Origin: Flammeovirgaceae bacterium
GTDB lineage: Bacteria > Bacteroidota > Bacteroidia > Cytophagales > Cyclobacteriaceae
Assembly: GCA_027487845.1 (NCBI GenBank)
Contig: JAIYCV010000026.1
Coordinates: 248,001 to 312,000 of the forward strand
Length of the DNA: 64,000 nt
Direction: 5' to 3'
The first letter of the stretch is position 1; each line of letters opens with the position of its first letter. Both the position numbers and the translations under genes were made by a program. The notes under the pieces are model-generated. The model made no database searches. It was not told the origin of the DNA and saw only the letters and a program-made list of their open reading frames with translations. Of this stretch, positions 7,491-14,250 are shown one piece after another.

Positions 7491-8251
7491 TGAAATTTAT
7501 ATGCCAAGGAAAGATTAACTTGATGTGATGTGGAAGTAATTTGGGCCGGGGTATAAATAGAATTCGGAAATGGATAATTTAATCGGTAAAACTGAAATTG
7601 ATAATCAAGCCTGCCTTCCCACCGTTTTGAAAATGATTTGGTATAAGATAACCTAGTGTCAACCTTGGTTAAGTTGCTTAATCCTGTAAAGAGGCCGTCA
7701 CTAAATCTACCTTGGTTGTGAGCTGTAAAACCCATTAACACAATCCACGATTGTAAAGTTAACTTACCATCCTTAACGCTCATTTCTGCCAAAATTGAAG
7801 GTGATAGCGTTGCAAGTGTTTCTCCATCATAAAACGGTTTTGAGTAGGTATAGGAATTTTGTGCCTCGCTATATTTGCGATTTGAACCTCCAAAGTCGAT
7901 AACCGTACCTCCAAAAAGGCTCACGTTTTTTATTTCAGTTATTTTTCGATGATAAGCATATTGAAGGTAGCCTGTTTGTTCTCGCGCCAACAGGTATGAT
8001 GATTGCAGGCTTGGTGCAGCATACACCAATTGCGCGTGATGCCTGTTCTTAAGGCCATTTGCCCTATAAAATAAAAGCAACGACATAGAACCTCCGGTTT
8101 GGCTTGTGGCGGATATAGAAGCATCTTTAAAACTATGGTAATACCAACCCGTGCCGAGTCCAATTTGCTTCTCGCTTCTTTGCGCAAAAGAACTTGCTAC
8201 AACTAGAACGAAGGCAACGCTTGTAAAAAATTTAACTCGCTTGGGTTGCAT
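7487..8251 (-). CDS. Predicted outer-membrane beta-barrel protein, unknown function
   Basis: This 254-residue protein has a clear signal peptide (VAFVLVVASSFAQ). It is then rich in alternating aromatic and hydrophobic strands, such as RWEGRLDYQFQFYRLNYPF, and ends in AYKFH, consistent with an outer-membrane barrel. I do not recognise the family. It is co-transcribed with the matrixin lipoprotein downstream through an ATGA overlap, so the two may form a surface protease and its exporter or anchor. That functional link is inference from operon layout only. Confidence 0.65.
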   Translation of the reverse strand: MQPKRVKFFTSVAFVLVVASSFAQRSEKQIGLGTGWYYHSFKDASISATSQTGGSMSLLLFYRANGLKNRHHAQLVYAAPSLQSSYLLAREQTGYLQYAYHRKITEIKNVSLFGGTVIDFGGSNRKYSEAQNSYTYSKPFYDGETLATLSPSILAEMSVKDGKLTLQSWIVLMGFTAHNQGRFSDGLFTGLSNLTKVDTRLSYTKSFSKRWEGRLDYQFQFYRLNYPFPNSIYTPAQITSTSHQVNLSLAYKFH

Positions 8252-8356
8252 GATAGCACTCAGTTTTAAATAAAACTATAAAAAGTTTGTGATATAGGTT
8301 CATCCATCCCATAAAGAAAAAAAGAAATAAATTTTAGTTACTTTCGTTGATCTGTT

Positions 8357-9178
8357 ATGGCAAAGAATCTTTTGTTATCCATTTTCCTCATCCCTGCATT
8401 CTTATCTGCTCAAGATAAACCTGAGCCGCGCATACAAGAAGGCCAGTTTACCTTTGATACCGACAAACCTTTTTCGGTATTAGAACTTGATCAAAAGCTT
8501 GACGAACCCATTGTAACCAAAAAGAAAAAACCAAAGAGAAAGGTTTTTTATGGTGTAAAAACAAAAAAAGCATTTACACGCAAGGGCTTTAAAAACAAAA
8601 CCACACTTGAATTTTTCTATGTACTAAAGAAACCTGAAAAACCAACTGGGTTTGCCCGCGATATTTATTGGTACGATTACAAAAGTGCCGTCGTAAAAAA
8701 AACCTCCACGTTCGATCCTAAAAAAGGAGTGCTTTTACATGGCCCCTATAAAAAAATGCAGGGCGAATTAGTGGTAGAAGAGGGCATTTTCTATAAAGGG
8801 TTAAAACATGGCCGATGGATGGTTCACAATCGCGAAGACCTATTAGAAGATAAACAAAAGTATTACAAGGGCTGGCCGAAGGAATCGATCGTAACTTACT
8901 ACGACCCTGCCGAGCGCACCAAAATAAAAGAGATTATACCCATCGAATACGGTGAGCGCGAAGGATATTACTACATGCTATTTGAAACCGGCAAAGTAGC
9001 GGTGCAGGGCGAATACCAATGGAACCAAAAAGTGAACGACTGGGTGGAGTTCTACCCCAACGGCAAACGGAAGCGCGTGATAGAGTACCCCAAAGAAGCG
9101 TTTGAAAAAGAGTTGAAGCCCTTTATCAAGCGTGAATGGGATACAAAGGGTACGGAGATTTATTCGGCGAGCAGGTAA
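8357..9178 (+). CDS. Secreted MORN/YwqK-like repeat protein
   Basis: The 273-residue protein has a signal peptide (LLLSIFLIPAFLSAQ) followed by a basic, Lys-rich stretch at about residues 53-80. The C-terminal half has MORN-variant repeats of the G-x-x-x-G-x-W type, for example YKGLKHGRWM and YQWNQKVNDWVEFYPNG, as in the YwqK group of proteins. Despite the database nickname of YwqK antitoxin, nothing here supports an antitoxin role for a secreted protein. It is transcribed divergently from the barrel/matrixin operon and reads toward yraN. Confidence 0.7.
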   Translation: MAKNLLLSIFLIPAFLSAQDKPEPRIQEGQFTFDTDKPFSVLELDQKLDEPIVTKKKKPKRKVFYGVKTKKAFTRKGFKNKTTLEFFYVLKKPEKPTGFARDIYWYDYKSAVVKKTSTFDPKKGVLLHGPYKKMQGELVVEEGIFYKGLKHGRWMVHNREDLLEDKQKYYKGWPKESIVTYYDPAERTKIKEIIPIEYGEREGYYYMLFETGKVAVQGEYQWNQKVNDWVEFYPNGKRKRVIEYPKEAFEKELKPFIKREWDTKGTEIYSASR

Positions 9179-9199
9179 TACGCTAGGCTTGTTTGTGAA

Positions 9200-9553
9200 T
9201 CAATAAAAAGCATCTTCAATATGGTAAATCTCCGTGTTGTTGTATTTAAACAAAACCGACACAATATCATAGCGCACATTGCCTTGCCAATCGGTTTCAA
9301 AAATATAATGATCGGCACCTTCTAAAATTTTTTTTACCTTTTCTCTATCTACAAAAGTCTCAGGATGGCCAAAGGCGGTAGAGCTTCTCGCCTTCACTTC
9401 TACAAAAATCAACCAGTTTCCTTTCTTCACAATCAAATCTATCTCAGCATGTTTATAGCGATAGTTTCGCTCCACCACTTCGAAGCCTTTCTTGATCAAA
9501 AAGTCGGCAGCCAAGGCCTCACCTCTGTTTCCCTTTTCTGTTTTGTCGGTCAT
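9200..9553 (-). CDS. YraN/UPF0102 family nuclease-like protein
   Basis: About 117 residues with the whole UPF0102 pattern: GNRGEALAADFL, then the restriction-endonuclease-like core AEIDLIVKKGNWLIFVEVKAR and a following FGHPETFV. The D-x(n)-E-x-K arrangement is seen in AEIDL and VEVKAR. The biochemical role of the family is not settled; a link to DNA repair or uptake has been suggested. The Met at 9553 is preferred because the family usually begins about ten residues before GxxGE; an in-frame ATG at 9574 would add seven residues. It is convergent with the MORN-type gene. Confidence 0.9.
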   Translation of the reverse strand: MTDKTEKGNRGEALAADFLIKKGFEVVERNYRYKHAEIDLIVKKGNWLIFVEVKARSSTAFGHPETFVDREKVKKILEGADHYIFETDWQGNVRYDIVSVLFKYNNTEIYHIEDAFY

Positions 9554-9708
9554 CACTGCAACGTTATCCGGCAATCAATTTAACAACGATGGTATGGATA
9601 TGCAATAGACCTAGAATTTTCGTGAGATTTGATCGCACGGTTGAGGTGCAAGACGCTTTTATGTTTCACCGATTTTGAAAACGCGCTATCAATTCTTTAT
9701 TTGCGTGA

Positions 9709-10470
9709 ATGTCAAGTACAATCATTGTTTGCGTTGCCGCTCTTTGCGCAGGTTTTATTGACGCCATTGTTGGTGGCGGGGGGCTTGTTCAAACGCCCGT
9801 ATTGTTTATGGCCTTTCCTAATTTGTCCGTTGCCAATTTATTGGGCACAACTAAAATACCTTCGTTTTCTGGTACAGCCGTGTCGCTCTATCAATACGCC
9901 AAAAGCGTTTCCATTGAATGGAAAATGATACTCTGGGTAGCGCTAGCTGCATTCTGTTCTTCTATGGCTGGTTCCCGTTTAGTGAGCATGGTGAGTAATC
10001 AAACCTTTAAACCCATAATACTAGGCGCTTTAATTCTTGTTGCTATTTATACATACAGTAAAAAGAATTTCGGCCAACAAAAGGAGTTATTATTAACATT
10101 CAACCAAACGCTGCTGAGAGGTATTTCCGCGGGATTATTAATTGGTTTTTATGATGGCTTCATTGGGCCTGGCACCGGAAGTTTTCTGGTATTGATTTTC
10201 ATAAGTGTATTGGGTCAAGATTTTTTGCACGCCAGTGCGCATGCAAAAATCGTAAACTTGGCTACCAACCTTGCTTCCATAATTTATTTTGCCATTAATG
10301 GAAACATTCTTTTTGAACTCGCAATACCTATGGCAGCTTGTAACATGCTTGGCGGTTTTATTGGCAGTAAGTTCGCTTTATTAAAAGGCAATAAGTTTAT
10401 TCGCCTATTTTTTCTTTGCGTGGTATGTGCCACAATTGTTAGATTTGGATATGATGTGCTTGTTGAATAA
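9709..10470 (+). CDS. TauE/SafE (TSUP) family sulfite/anion exporter
   Basis: A 253-residue integral membrane protein with about eight hydrophobic segments. It carries the TSUP hallmark near the N-terminus (GFIDAIVGGGGLVQTPVL) and its internal repeat (GFYDGFIGPGTGSFLVLIF). Members export sulfite, sulfoacetate or related organosulfur anions, or are of unknown substrate. No sulfur-metabolism genes are visible next to it, so the substrate cannot be inferred. It precedes the toxin-antitoxin locus by about 100 bases of AT-rich DNA. Confidence 0.9.
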   Translation: MSSTIIVCVAALCAGFIDAIVGGGGLVQTPVLFMAFPNLSVANLLGTTKIPSFSGTAVSLYQYAKSVSIEWKMILWVALAAFCSSMAGSRLVSMVSNQTFKPIILGALILVAIYTYSKKNFGQQKELLLTFNQTLLRGISAGLLIGFYDGFIGPGTGSFLVLIFISVLGQDFLHASAHAKIVNLATNLASIIYFAINGNILFELAIPMAACNMLGGFIGSKFALLKGNKFIRLFFLCVVCATIVRFGYDVLVE

Positions 10471-10566
10471 TAAAATAACCTCCAATAATTTTATATTTAG
10501 AATAATTTTGGAATAAGGAAGACAAAAAAACATTCTACCAAAAGGTTCAAACTAAATTGATGATAG

Positions 10567-10725
10567 ATGAAATCAGTCGAAATAACATTTAGAAATAAAA
10601 AAGATCAAACGCTCTTATTAGCCTTGGTGGATAGACTAAAGGCAGAAGTGATAAAAAAACAAAAAGTAAAAAGCAACGCGATAAGCTACCTCAAGGAGAT
10701 TGCCAAGAGGGAGGACTATCGATGA
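10567..10725 (+). CDS. Candidate antitoxin of PIN-toxin module, C-terminally truncated by frame change
   Basis: ATG at 10567 opens a 52-codon frame ending in TGA at 10725. The protein begins MKSVEITFRNKKDQ and continues with a helical, basic region ending LKEIAKREDYR. Its position just upstream of a VapC-like toxin makes it the expected antitoxin. The last few residues look out of phase: the -1 frame from about 10707 reads EGGLSMKNPVEWQ and continues to a stop at 10778, just before the toxin start. That resembles the toxin-binding tail of small antitoxins. The gene is probably frameshifted, or its product is made in two parts. Confidence 0.6.
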   Translation: MKSVEITFRNKKDQTLLLALVDRLKAEVIKKQKVKSNAISYLKEIAKREDYR

Positions 10726-10778
10726 AAAACCCTGTTGAGTGGCAACAAAAAAATAAAAAAGAAAGAGTAATTCGGTAA
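10707..10778 (+). pseudogene. Out-of-frame antitoxin tail, or 18-residue peptide starting at 10722
   Basis: In the -1 frame relative to the antitoxin, codons from 10707 read EGGLSMKNPVEWQ followed by a basic tail, KKERVIR, ending in TAA at 10778. The ATG at 10722 overlaps the antitoxin stop as ATGA, so it could also be translated separately as an 18-residue peptide. The stop lies only three bases before the toxin ATG, the spacing expected for the end of an intact antitoxin. This supports the view that both pieces once formed one reading frame. Confidence 0.5.
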
Positions 10779-10781
10779 TCT

Positions 10782-11144
10782 ATGTTGATCGACAGCAATG
10801 TAATAATTTATGCTAGTCAACCTGAATACAGTAAGCTGAGAAGTTTCCTGGGTAAGCAAAAATTGCATGCCTCTGTCATTTCGAAAATTGAAACCCTTAG
10901 TTACAACCGATTGACTTCCACTCAAAAAACCTTATTGGAAAATTTCTTTGACTCAATTGTATTAGTCGAACTAGAAGAAGAAATCGTTGACAAGGCTATT
11001 CAGCTAAGACAAACAAAGAACATTGCTCTTGCTGACGCAATCATCACTGCAACCGCAGTTATCTATAAAATTCCATTGGCAACAAAAAATACTCAAGATT
11101 TTAAGGGCATCCAAAGTCTTCGACTGATCGATCCATTAAAATAA
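10782..11144 (+). CDS. PIN-domain toxin, VapC-like
   Basis: This 120-residue protein is the length of a stand-alone PIN ribonuclease. The acidic metal-binding residues are present: Asp4 in MLIDSN, Glu37 in SKIETLS, Asp85 in LADAIITATA and Asp106 in TKNTQDF. PIN toxins of type II modules cleave tRNA or rRNA when freed from their antitoxin. The active site looks complete although the upstream antitoxin is split, so the state of the module is uncertain. The stop is three bases before the WYL-regulator start, suggesting a shared transcript. Confidence 0.88.
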   Translation: MLIDSNVIIYASQPEYSKLRSFLGKQKLHASVISKIETLSYNRLTSTQKTLLENFFDSIVLVELEEEIVDKAIQLRQTKNIALADAIITATAVIYKIPLATKNTQDFKGIQSLRLIDPLK

Positions 11145-11146
11145 AG

Positions 11147-12109
11147 ATGAATCGCCTCGACCGACTTACCGCCATTCTAATCCAATTACAATCGAAAAAG
11201 ATTGTTAAGGCTGCAGAGATTGCTGATCGGTTTGAAATCAGCTTGCGCACCGTTTACCGCGATGTAAAGTCGTTAATGGAAGCGGGCGTACCCATTGGTT
11301 CGGAAGCGGGCACTGGATATTTTATTGCGGACGGGTTTCACCTGCCACCCGTTATGTTTACGGAAGAGGAGGCCAGTGCCATGATGATGGCGGGCAAACT
11401 GGTTGAACGAATGACCGATCAGTCGGTACAAAGTTCATTTGTGGGTGCCCTTTACAAAATCAAATCCGTGCTCAACGAAGCGCAGAAAGATCACCTAGAA
11501 AGTTTACAAGGTCACATTGAAGTGCTTAAGCCTCAAATGGCAATTCCGGCTCAATCGGGGAATTTTCTAACGGACTTACAAAAGGCGGTGGCTTCCAAAC
11601 AGGTTCTCAAACTCAATTACGTTAGCAACAACCAAAACGAACTCACCGAGCGTCACGTTGAACCCATCGGTTTATTTTACTACAGTGCCGCCTGGCATTT
11701 AATTGCGTGGTGTAGGTTGCGAAATGGGTTTCGTGATTTTCGGTGCGACCGGATCAAGCAACTCAAACAAACAGGAGAAGTATTTCAACCGCGAAGTATT
11801 TCAACGATGCAAGAGTATTTCAATAGCTTGCAACAAGCCAACGTTGAAATGAAGTCAGCGGTCATTTTATTCGATAGAAAAGAAGCACACTACGTTCAAA
11901 ATTCACGACACTATTTTGGATTTGTTTCAGAAGAAAATGTCGATGGTCAAGTGCGCATGAGTTTTCTCACGGCCGATTTAAACATAATGGCGCGATGGCT
12001 TGTCTCATACGGCCGAGGTGTAGAAATTGAAAGCCCGCAAGAACTAAAAGAGATTATTCAATTATTAGTGGAAGAATTGCAAGAGCACTATCTGAAAATA
12101 GCACAGTAG
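11147..12109 (+). CDS. YafY-type HTH and WYL-domain transcriptional regulator
   Basis: The 320-residue protein starts with a winged helix-turn-helix of the HTH_11/DeoR type (LTAILIQLQSKKIVKAAEIA, recognition helix in SLRTVYRDVKSL). A WYL ligand-sensing domain follows at about residues 140-230 (HVEPIGLFYYSAAWHLIAW), and then a WCX-type C-terminal extension. WYL regulators sense nucleic acids or small ligands. Two TGACA-N6-TGTCA palindromes lie between this gene and the DoxX gene downstream, making it the likely regulator of the DoxX-to-MGMT cluster. The start codon sits three bases after the PIN toxin stop. Confidence 0.9.
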   Translation: MNRLDRLTAILIQLQSKKIVKAAEIADRFEISLRTVYRDVKSLMEAGVPIGSEAGTGYFIADGFHLPPVMFTEEEASAMMMAGKLVERMTDQSVQSSFVGALYKIKSVLNEAQKDHLESLQGHIEVLKPQMAIPAQSGNFLTDLQKAVASKQVLKLNYVSNNQNELTERHVEPIGLFYYSAAWHLIAWCRLRNGFRDFRCDRIKQLKQTGEVFQPRSISTMQEYFNSLQQANVEMKSAVILFDRKEAHYVQNSRHYFGFVSEENVDGQVRMSFLTADLNIMARWLVSYGRGVEIESPQELKEIIQLLVEELQEHYLKIAQ

Positions 12110-12159
12110 AATTTACAAATCACGGAAAACCCGCGCCTTTTTTTCTGAAAGCTTATTGC

Positions 12160-12175
12160 TGACATAGGGTTGTCA
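12160..12175. promoter_or_regulatory. Operator-like palindrome 1, TGACA-N6-TGTCA
   Basis: TGACA at 12160-12164 and TGTCA at 12171-12175 form a perfect 5-bp inverted repeat with a six-base spacer. It lies in the gap between the WYL regulator and the DoxX gene. The same arrangement recurs 53 bp downstream, close to five helical turns, so bound dimers would face the same side. Confidence 0.7.
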
Positions 12176-12212
12176 CTCACTTGAAAAATATTTTTGCTTT
12201 GTTTTTTGCTAC

Positions 12213-12228
12213 TGACAAAAGGCTGTCA
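12213..12228. promoter_or_regulatory. Operator-like palindrome 2, TGACA-N6-TGTCA
   Basis: TGACA at 12213-12217 and TGTCA at 12224-12228, extended by C and G to a six-base arm on each side. It lies 37 bases before the DoxX ATG, a position suited to repression of that promoter. Assignment to the adjacent WYL regulator is inference. Confidence 0.72.
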
Positions 12229-12264
12229 GTCTGCATCTGTTGCTTTGGTAAAAAATCATAATCT

Positions 12265-12609
12265 ATGGAAATTAAAGTAATCGTCTTTTGGGTGCTGCTC
12301 ATCGCTATGGCTGGGCCTTTCTTCTTTTTTGGCTTCGCAAAAGTCGTTGGCAAACCCGACAAAGTGGAGCTATTCAATCGACTCGGCTACCCAATTTGGT
12401 TTATGAAGTTAATTGGGTTTGGCGAACTAGCGGCAGCAGTTTGCTTATTGTTTCCACCCACTCAACCGTTTTCAATTGGCCTTTCTGCCATCATTCTGGT
12501 AGGGGCAATCGTCTCGCACATACGCGCCAAGGAACCAAAGGAAGCCATGGCGCCAACTTTTGTTTTCTTGCACTTAGTTGCCATTTACATATTCACCTTC
12601 TTTTTATAA
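12265..12609 (+). CDS. DoxX-like small membrane protein
   Basis: A 114-residue protein with four hydrophobic segments: about residues 5-25, 44-63, 68-83 and 95-114. It carries the DoxX-family pattern FFFFGFAKVVG in the first segment and KLIGFGELAAAVCLL in the second. DoxX-like proteins are membrane components linked to thiol or quinone-related redox balance, but this branch has no firm function. It is the first gene after the paired TGACA-N6-TGTCA operators and is probably the first gene of the regulated cluster. Confidence 0.85.
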   Translation: MEIKVIVFWVLLIAMAGPFFFFGFAKVVGKPDKVELFNRLGYPIWFMKLIGFGELAAAVCLLFPPTQPFSIGLSAIILVGAIVSHIRAKEPKEAMAPTFVFLHLVAIYIFTFFL

Positions 12610-12654
12610 TCGTTTTCCGAAAATCAATAGTCAAACTACTTAATTCAAAATTTT

Positions 12655-13116
12655 ATGAATCAACCCATCATCAAACAAATCAAACCTATCAATTTTCTAT
12701 TTCATCAAGCTGAAGTGAAGATAAGCGACCTCACTAATCAGATCCCAATCGCAAAAGAACTATTCAAAGAATCTGTTCGATTAGATCTCCATCCGAGTGG
12801 CCCCATACACTGGCATTATTTCGGCTTTATGGGCGATGAATCAAAATCGTTTATGTTGGAAGTGTGCTTGCCAGTTGCATCCATCCCCGCAGACTATGAT
12901 GGCAAATTTCATTTCAAGCGTAGCGAAAATTTCAGGTGTGTTTCCTTTCTTCACGAAGGTGGTTGGCAAGAAATTCCAACAAGCTATGGCATATTAATGG
13001 AATACATGAAGCAACATCAATTGCCAGCGACTGGTGTTACTCGCGAGCTGTACATTAATGCTGATTTTGCGCATCCTGAGGCAAATATTACGGAAATACA
13101 AATGGGAATAAACTAA
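12655..13116 (+). CDS. GyrI-like / effector-binding-domain protein
   Basis: This 153-residue cytoplasmic protein resembles the GyrI-like small-molecule-binding domain found in AraC-type and MerR-type regulators. The pattern GPIHWHYFGF, then FMLEVCLPV, FRCVSFLHEGGW and a final aspartate/glutamate-rich strand fits this fold. Stand-alone versions bind hydrophobic or cationic compounds, and some hydrolyse them. There is no DNA-binding domain. It sits in the second position of the putative WYL-controlled cluster, which points to a role in handling a small toxic molecule. Confidence 0.75.
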   Translation: MNQPIIKQIKPINFLFHQAEVKISDLTNQIPIAKELFKESVRLDLHPSGPIHWHYFGFMGDESKSFMLEVCLPVASIPADYDGKFHFKRSENFRCVSFLHEGGWQEIPTSYGILMEYMKQHQLPATGVTRELYINADFAHPEANITEIQMGIN

Positions 13117-13126
13117 CTCTTGTGCG

Positions 13127-13582
13127 TTGGAAAGAAAATTAACATTACCAATTCTTCTTCTGTTGGTCACCCTTGGAACATCGATTTCACAAACTCATGG
13201 TCAAAAAATGAAACTGAATGCAGGCATTGTTACATCGAAAATTAAGGAGACGAAAGACTTTTATGTCAATACTTTTGGCTTTGGTGTAACCTTCGAAAAT
13301 GAATTCTACCTTTTGTTGCACACACCAAACAAAGAGGCAGAGATTAGTTTTCTTCTACCCAATCATAAAAGCCAGCATCCTCTTTTCCGACCAGCTTTTG
13401 GTGGCAAAGGTGTTTACTTAACTATTGAAGTAGAGAACGTAGACAAAGAGTATCAACGCCTGGCGGAAAAGAAGATACCGATTCAACTTGAGCTTAAAGA
13501 TGAACCATGGGGCGATCGGCACTTTGTTGTTGTTGACCCCAACGGCATCGGAATTGATATTGTAACACATATTGCAAACTAG
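13127..13582 (+). CDS. VOC-superfamily (glyoxalase/bleomycin-resistance) protein with N-terminal signal-like segment
   Basis: The core from about residue 28 (KMKLNAGIVTSKIKETKDFY) to the end has the beta-alpha-beta-beta-beta VOC pattern, ending with DPNGIGIDIV. VOC proteins are metal-dependent lyases, dioxygenases or resistance proteins. With the TTG start at 13127 there is an extra N-terminus (LTLPILLLLVTLGTSISQ) that reads as a signal peptide, which is unusual for VOC proteins. The ATG at 13208 would give a cytoplasmic protein instead. The stop abuts the next ATG with no gap, so the small gene after it is in the same operon. Confidence 0.8.
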   Translation: MERKLTLPILLLLVTLGTSISQTHGQKMKLNAGIVTSKIKETKDFYVNTFGFGVTFENEFYLLLHTPNKEAEISFLLPNHKSQHPLFRPAFGGKGVYLTIEVENVDKEYQRLAEKKIPIQLELKDEPWGDRHFVVVDPNGIGIDIVTHIAN

Positions 13583-13795
13583 ATGCAAGTATTGGTATTT
13601 TCAACTTCTGTTAAATCAATTGAAGAAGTCAACTTACTAAAACCGTTGATCGATTCGCTAGTTGGCAAAAATAACTGGAACTTTGCGCTTGACGATTGTG
13701 ACCACGTTTTGCGCATCGTAAATAATAATGTCTCGGCAAAACACGCAATGGCGTTGTTGCATAGCAAAGGCTATCAATGCCATGAATTAGAATAA
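13583..13795 (+). CDS. Small conserved-looking protein, ferredoxin-like fold suspected
   Basis: The 70-residue product starts immediately after the VOC stop (TAGATG). It shows a beta-alpha-beta-beta-alpha-beta rhythm: MQVLVFSTSV, a helix, DHVLRIVNNN, a helix, YQCHELE. This resembles HMA-type small ferredoxin-like domains, but no CxxC metal site is present. I do not recognise a named family. The tight spacing to the VOC gene and the 17-base gap to AHSA1 place it inside the operon. Its role is unknown. Confidence 0.6.
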   Translation: MQVLVFSTSVKSIEEVNLLKPLIDSLVGKNNWNFALDDCDHVLRIVNNNVSAKHAMALLHSKGYQCHELE

Positions 13796-13812
13796 AACTT
13801 AAACAAAAAATT

Positions 13813-14238
13813 ATGGAAACATTGACATTAGAAGTATCAACACCAATCAAGGTAACAAAAGCAGTTCTGTGGGAAGCACTTACTAATCCTGAACAAATTA
13901 AAAAGTATTTGTTCGGTACTGAAACCAAAACAGATTGGAAAGTAGGAAGCCCAATCACGTTTAGTGGTATGTGGGACGAAAAACCCTATATCGACAAAGG
14001 CACCATTCTTGAAATTGAAAAAGAAAAATTAATAAAGTATAGTTATTGGAGTTCCTTTTCGGGAACCGAAGATGTACCAGAGAATTACGCCAACGTATGC
14101 TACTCTATTTCTGACTGTGAGGGTGAAACATTGTTCACAGTAACGCAAGATGGACATAAAACAGAAGAAGCCCGTGAGCATAGTAAACAAAATTGGCAAT
14201 CAATTCTCAACTCGTTGAAAGAACTTTTAGAGCATTAA
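13813..14238 (+). CDS. SRPBCC / AHSA1-family protein
   Basis: A 141-residue protein with the START-like SRPBCC fold of the AHSA1 group. It opens with a strand and the conserved VTKAVLWEALTNPEQIKKYLF, then WKVGSPITF, and ends with a long C-terminal helix (HSKQNWQSILNSLKELLE). The fold makes a deep hydrophobic pocket. In bacteria these proteins are often found with small stress regulators. Here it sits with VOC, GyrI-like and DoxX genes, a mix typical of cytoplasmic xenobiotic or stress-response operons. The ligand is unknown. Confidence 0.88.
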   Translation: METLTLEVSTPIKVTKAVLWEALTNPEQIKKYLFGTETKTDWKVGSPITFSGMWDEKPYIDKGTILEIEKEKLIKYSYWSSFSGTEDVPENYANVCYSISDCEGETLFTVTQDGHKTEEAREHSKQNWQSILNSLKELLEH

Positions 14239-14250
14239 TTATCTTTGTAT

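Noticed and set aside
9629-9928. 99-codon plus-strand frame overlapping the start of the TauE gene
   Set aside because: It is out of frame with the strong TauE membrane protein and shows no independent motif.
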